9,763 nt of DNA, from the NCBI GenBank assembly GCA_002698885.1, contig PAAH01000023.1:6941-16703 (forward strand), given 5' to 3'. Below the pieces are notes generated by a model, which worked only from the letters and a program-made list of their open reading frames with translations, was not told the origin of the DNA and did no database searches. Shown here piece by piece: positions 6,672-9,763 of this stretch. This DNA comes from Nitrososphaerota archaeon (GTDB lineage Archaea; Thermoproteota; Nitrososphaeria; Nitrososphaerales; Nitrosopumilaceae). Each line of letters starts with the position of its first letter. The stretch's first letter is position 1. Both the position numbers and the translations under genes were made by a program.

Positions 6672-7666
6672 GAAGTATTGGTAATTTTACTCTCATTTTT
6701 TGAATTAATAAAATTCATTATTATCACTGCAATTGAGACTATACCAGTAACAACTAGAATTATCTCAAGCGTATTAATCATAGAATGTGAAATGGCACTG
6801 TCAATAGATATTCCATTAACTTCTGAAATCATGAAAACATATGAAAAAATAAAATAATTTGTTGCCCAATGAATCAATATAGCAGAAATTAATCCGTATC
6901 TATAATACACCCAGCCAATAATTATCCCACTAGCTGCGGCTTGAGCAAATTTTCCATTACTCCATGGTTCGCCTGAAATTATGTGTGCAGCACCAAAAAA
7001 TATTCCTACTGCGATAATTATCAAAATTGCTTTCTTGTGTTCTGGAATATCTAGATTCTGATAAGGATGCCAAAGTGCTTTAAAAAATGTTCGAAATGAT
7101 GATCTGTATGAATAAATTGCAAACAATGGAAGTCCAATTAACATTACTCTAAAACCAATTTCTTCAGTAATTGGTGCAATTGTTACCGCTAAAAATAAAA
7201 TCAAATCATTAGTAGATTCTGGCGGTTGTGTTACAATACCAAAACTCTCTTGTATGAAGTTTATCACGCCTGAAACTACAACTAAAACTGAAAACCATTT
7301 AATGATTGTTATAAGATAATTTGAATCAATAAAATTTTTCTCTTTGGATAGCAGTGAATTTATTGTACTTAGAAAGTTTTTTTTTGGACCAAGTAAGGAA
7401 ATTGAAAATAAAATTATAAAAAAACTCCATAATATTATAAACGCATCACCTATCTGATATTCAAATGGAAGTTCCATGTTGATCCCTGCAATAAATATGT
7501 CAAATTTTTCTAATGGAAAACCAAAATCAATATCATCACCAAGTTCGGAATTAAAAACTACATATGCACCAATTGGAAAAGATACTATCATCAAACCGAA
7601 TACTATTGAAACTAATGCTGAATATGGTATACCAATAGTTTGAATAAGATTTGTTAAGAATGTCAC
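6668..7666 (-). CDS. CPBP-family intramembrane metalloprotease (Abi/CAAX-like)
   Basis: This multi-pass membrane protein has about eight hydrophobic segments and carries the motifs of the CPBP glutamic-type protease family in its C-terminal half. Numbered from the GTG at 7666, these are EEIGFR at 168-173 (EExxxR), FGAAH at 224-228 (FxxxH) and HWATN at 266-270 (HxxxN). The catalytic Glu and both His are intact, so an active enzyme is likely. Substrates are unknown; relatives cleave prenylated CAAX proteins or other membrane proteins, or are linked to immunity. The N-terminal half, about 130 residues with several further TM segments, is outside the recognised domain. The start is uncertain: GTG at 7666 comes 7 bp after the aIF1 stop, while TTG at 7687 or 7717 would overlap aIF1 by 14 or 44 bp. 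It is probably cotranscribed with aIF1. Confidence 0.88.
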   Translation of the reverse strand: MTFLTNLIQTIGIPYSALVSIVFGLMIVSFPIGAYVVFNSELGDDIDFGFPLEKFDIFIAGINMELPFEYQIGDAFIILWSFFIILFSISLLGPKKNFLSTINSLLSKEKNFIDSNYLITIIKWFSVLVVVSGVINFIQESFGIVTQPPESTNDLILFLAVTIAPITEEIGFRVMLIGLPLFAIYSYRSSFRTFFKALWHPYQNLDIPEHKKAILIIIAVGIFFGAAHIISGEPWSNGKFAQAAASGIIIGWVYYRYGLISAILIHWATNYFIFSYVFMISEVNGISIDSAISHSMINTLEIILVVTGIVSIAVIIMNFINSKNESKITNTS

Positions 7667-7673
7667 ATCTATT

Positions 7674-7982
7674 CTAATGGAGCTCAATAGTATCTTCTGC
7701 GAACCCAAGATTAACAAGAGTTTCTTTTATGGTATCTCTATGGTCACCTTGAAGGAAGATGTAACCTTCTTTGCTTGTACCACCACATGCATACTTACTT
7801 TTTAGTTGCTTAGCAACATTTTCCAAATTATTAATTTTTGGATCCAATCCTTCAATCATGGTTCCCTTTTTTTTAAAACGTCTAGTTTCTAATCTTATAA
7901 TTATATGATTACTGTCTTTATCTAAATCTCCACAGGCGCATAAGTCATCAGGAAGTCCACAAGTGTTGCAAATTACCGCCAT
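7674..7982 (-). CDS. Translation initiation factor aIF1 (SUI1 family)
   Basis: aIF1 binds the 30S subunit near the P site and helps select the start codon. The 102 residues fit archaeal aIF1 closely. The N-terminal zinc-finger-like knuckle C5-x2-C8 with C15-x-C17 (CNTCGLPDDLCAC) is followed by the SUI1 core: IIIRLETRRFKKKGTMIEGL, then KSKYACGGT and FLQGDHR, and a C-terminal NLGF helix end. No key residue is missing. The ATG at 7982 gives the standard N-terminus. A TATA-like TTAATAGTATG (minus strand, about 8005-8015) lies about 28 nt upstream, consistent with a near-leaderless transcript. The protease gene follows directly or with slight overlap. It diverges from the zinc-ribbon gene across about 100 bp. 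Confidence 0.95.
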   Translation of the reverse strand: MAVICNTCGLPDDLCACGDLDKDSNHIIIRLETRRFKKKGTMIEGLDPKINNLENVAKQLKSKYACGGTSKEGYIFLQGDHRDTIKETLVNLGFAEDTIELH

Positions 7983-8052
7983 TATCTTGCAATTTTATTC
8001 AATACATACTATTAAGCCTTGGTAAGCTTCAGAGTAGTTAAAAATAATTAAA

Positions 8053-8060
8053 TTTTTTAT
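8053..8060 (+). promoter_or_regulatory. Putative TATA box for the zinc-ribbon protein gene
   Basis: TTTTTTAT lies 21-28 nt before the ATG at 8081 but only 15-22 nt before the ATG at 8075. The spacing fits a transcript that begins at or near 8081, which is the main argument for preferring that start. It is a position-based inference in an AT-rich region. Confidence 0.35.
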
Positions 8061-8080
8061 GAAGCAAATTAACAATGATT

Positions 8081-8401
8081 ATGTCAAAAGAACTAACAAA
8101 GAAGGCAGTTGATTTACTACTTGGAGGTGCTACACTATTAAGCGAACCATGCCCATACTGCAAGGGCGTAAGAGTAATGAAAAATGGTAATGCATTATGT
8201 GCTAATTGTGGCAGAGAGCCAGAAAAACAAACCATTGAAACTAAATCTAAAACAACTAGTTCTCCAACCTTGGAGAAATTAGAAAAAAAAATGTCAGAAC
8301 TTTCAGATGAACTTACAAACGAAAAATCATATGAAAAACAGCAGTCTATCTTAAAATCGATCAATTCTATTATTGAGACAATGGAAAAACTAAAAAAATA
8401 A
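8081..8401 (+). CDS. Zinc-ribbon protein of the SSSCA1 (Sjogren syndrome autoantigen 1, p27) family
   Basis: This small protein has 106 residues from the ATG at 8081. It begins with the family's helix VDLLLGGATLLSEP, then a zinc ribbon with C24-P-Y-C27 and C40-A-N-C43. After a Ser/Thr/Lys linker (about 48-62) the C-terminal half, TLEKLEKKMSELSDEL onward, is a charged alpha helix likely to form a coiled coil. The archaeal family has no settled function; the human member is linked to mitosis and the centromere, which is of little help here. An ATG two codons earlier (8075, MIMSKEL) is the alternative start. The next gene, Sec61 beta, begins 39 bp after the stop and has its own TATA-like box. 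Confidence 0.88.
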   Translation: MSKELTKKAVDLLLGGATLLSEPCPYCKGVRVMKNGNALCANCGREPEKQTIETKSKTTSSPTLEKLEKKMSELSDELTNEKSYEKQQSILKSINSIIETMEKLKK

Positions 8402-8409
8402 GACAAAAG

Positions 8410-8417
8410 TTTTTATT
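8410..8417 (+). promoter_or_regulatory. TATA box for the Sec61 beta gene
   Basis: TTTTTATT preceded by the purine-rich AAAAG (a BRE-like element) is centred 27 nt before the ATG of Sec61 beta. This is the canonical archaeal spacing for a transcript that starts at the ATG. No ribosome-binding site is visible between the box and the start, so a leaderless mRNA is likely. Confidence 0.55.
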
Positions 8418-8440
8418 CTAATTTCCTTGAGCCAAGTTAA

Positions 8441-8608
8441 ATGGCAGATAAGAATAAGAGCAGTCCCTTACCATCATCAGGTGCAGGTCTATTAAGATTC
8501 TTTGAAGACGAAACCAAAGGTGTTAAAGTATCACCAAAAATCGTCATAGTTGTCCCAATTAGTTTGATTGTAGTATCTTGGGCAATGGATCTTTTATTTA
8601 TACCATGA
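8441..8608 (+). CDS. Preprotein translocase subunit Sec61 beta (SecG of archaea)
   Basis: This 55-residue tail-anchored membrane protein is the small beta subunit of the SecYE-beta protein-conducting channel. The cytosolic N-terminus holds the archaeal Sec61 beta hallmark LPSSGAGLLRFFEDETKG (residues 10-27), with VKVSPK just before the membrane. The single TM segment is about 34-52 (IVIVVPISLIVVSWAMDLL), and the protein ends in FIP. Length and motif order are standard. The ATG at 8441 is the only sensible start. The next gene begins 6 bp after the TGA stop, so a shared transcript with the DUF2070 gene is likely. Confidence 0.93.
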   Translation: MADKNKSSPLPSSGAGLLRFFEDETKGVKVSPKIVIVVPISLIVVSWAMDLLFIP

Positions 8609-8614
8609 TCTAAA

Positions 8615-9763
8615 ATGTCTGAGCAGGATGATGTTAGTAAAATTCAGAAGCGTTATTCACTAACCCTACTTAATCCATCATCACATTATATCTCATTGGT
8701 GATTTCAATTGCTGTTGCAGGTGTAATGGCAGCATTTGTATCTGTAACGTATCTAAATTCGGGCGATGTTATTTTTCCTGTACTTAGCGTAGTTGGGGTA
8801 CTTGTAGGAACACAGTTTTTAGATATTTTATTTTCTAGACATAAAGAATATTCAAAATCATTGCACGTATCATTATTTGGAAATGGATTATTTTTTGTTA
8901 GTACACTAATCGGATTTGGTGCTATGATGCTATTTGCAAAAGACAATCTTGATTTATTTTATGTTACAATAGGGATGTTTGTTTTTGCAAGTTTTAGGAT
9001 TGGAATATTTACAACCATTTTAGGCGCAAGTCTAAAAAAAGCATGGGGAGTTGCGTTTATTCAGCCAGTTGCAATGTATCTTGTTTTAATTCCCCCTACA
9101 ATGTGGATTGACTCTCTAACCAACCCAATGGCATTATTATTCGGTGCCGCATTTTTAGGATTAGCAACTGGATGGAGTTATTTTACAGATAGGGCGGGTA
9201 GACCAGCTGTTGATAGCACACATGAATTAATTCAGGCATATGTAACATCTGCATCAAAAAATGACCCAACAGAAATGGAGCAAATTATTGAACGTAAAGC
9301 AAAACCCTCAACTGTATCAACTACTCAAATCAAATTTCAATCAAATGATAAACAAGTGATGTTCAGTATGGTTCTACCAGACATTCATCCAGGGCCATTT
9401 CATCCAGTTGGAGGTAGTAATATTCCGTATTTAATTTACAAAAATATGGATTCAACAGCTATGGTTATGCATAGTATTTCTAACCATGATCTTAATTTAC
9501 CAAGTCAAGAGGAAGTAAACAACTATCTTACTAGTATATCGGATAGTGAAGTTCTGAGAAATGGGGTTGGATGTACAGAACCAGTTACTGTGCAAATTAA
9601 CAATGCAAGAGCGGGAGGATTGTTATTTGACAAGACTGCATTGTTGTTTTTGTCTTTATCACCACATGGAATGGAAGATTTGACAATGGATATTAGAACT
9701 CAAATTGAACAGTTTGCAAAAAATAGAAATTTTGAACAAGTTATGATTGTAGATACACATAAT
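8615..9763 (+). CDS. DUF2070-family membrane protein (3' end outside window)
   Basis: The frame is open from the ATG at 8615 to the window end; 383 residues are visible and the C-terminus is missing. Residues 20-200 contain about six hydrophobic segments, for example AVAGVMAAFVSVTYL near 31-45 and NPMALLFGAAFLGLATGW at the last one. A soluble domain follows with the DUF2070 motifs: PDIHPGPFHPVGG at 255-267, H286 with SISNHDLNL at 287-295, SPHGMED at 349-355, and VDTHN at 379-383. DUF2070 has no assigned activity that I know of. The repeated His/Asp clusters look like a metal site, which is my inference. It lies 6 bp after Sec61 beta, so expression is probably coupled. Confidence 0.88.
   Translation, partial: MSEQDDVSKIQKRYSLTLLNPSSHYISLVISIAVAGVMAAFVSVTYLNSGDVIFPVLSVVGVLVGTQFLDILFSRHKEYSKSLHVSLFGNGLFFVSTLIGFGAMMLFAKDNLDLFYVTIGMFVFASFRIGIFTTILGASLKKAWGVAFIQPVAMYLVLIPPTMWIDSLTNPMALLFGAAFLGLATGWSYFTDRAGRPAVDSTHELIQAYVTSASKNDPTEMEQIIERKAKPSTVSTTQIKFQSNDKQVMFSMVLPDIHPGPFHPVGGSNIPYLIYKNMDSTAMVMHSISNHDLNLPSQEEVNNYLTSISDSEVLRNGVGCTEPVTVQINNARAGGLLFDKTALLFLSLSPHGMEDLTMDIRTQIEQFAKNRNFEQVMIVDTHN

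Noticed and set aside
6668..7717. CPBP protease and an aIF1 neighbour as an abortive-infection or defence module
   Set aside because: The CPBP family has many roles, no other defence gene is nearby, and aIF1 is a housekeeping factor. Nothing in the sequence supports a defence role.
8038..8406. Minus-strand open frame opposite the zinc-ribbon gene, and another at 8686-8946 opposite the DUF2070 gene
   Set aside because: Both are antisense to recognised families and have Ser/Phe- or Thr/Ile-biased translations typical of shadow frames.
1..9763. Mobile elements, CRISPR repeats, att sites or direct repeats
   Set aside because: On reading both strands I saw no terminal inverted repeats, transposase or integrase motifs, or regularly spaced repeats. 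The gene content is core-genome in character.

Overview
The window looks like a piece of a low-GC archaeal chromosome, most likely a marine ammonia-oxidising archaeon of the Nitrososphaerota (Nitrosopumilus-like). The domain is set by Tsr3, aIF1/SUI1, Sec61 beta, an SSSCA1-type zinc-ribbon protein, a DUF2070 membrane protein, the F420 genes cofD and cofC, and an archaeal-style RNase P RNA. The finer placement rests on AT richness and on secreted and membrane proteins that I recognise only loosely as thaumarchaeal; it is inference.

Layout. Positions 1-450 hold the 3' end of a gene for a probably exported protein of unknown function. Next come tsr3 (SSU rRNA acp-transferase) and a 785-residue APC-type permease fused to two USP-like domains, both on the plus strand. 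Positions 3443-3726 contain no protein gene but carry the RNase P RNA, identified from its closing helix, its conserved boxes and an intact P4 pseudoknot. It converges on a minus-strand gene (3726-4988) for an unrecognised membrane-anchored secreted protein. That gene diverges from the cofD-cofC pair across about 100 bp. cofC in turn meets a minus-strand pair tail to tail: aIF1 followed by a CPBP-family membrane protease. The right end is a plus-strand run: zinc-ribbon/coiled-coil protein, Sec61 beta (55 residues), and a DUF2070 membrane protein cut by the window edge.

Functionally most of this is information processing and secretion (RNase P, Tsr3, aIF1, Sec61 beta), plus coenzyme F420 synthesis and several membrane proteins. 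No mobile element, CRISPR array, integrase or tRNA was found. Several genes have an AT-rich TATA-like box about 27 nt before the start codon, which suggests leaderless or very short-leader transcripts.

I found no evidence for a new multi-gene system. The most interesting points are: a G-C to C-G swap beside the conserved bulged U in helix P4 of the RNase P RNA; two mutually exclusive long helices in the same RNA; an RNase P 3' end that lies on the stop codon of the opposing gene; Asp-to-Asn changes in two conserved CofD loops; and a cluster of His/Asp motifs in the DUF2070 protein next to Sec61 beta.
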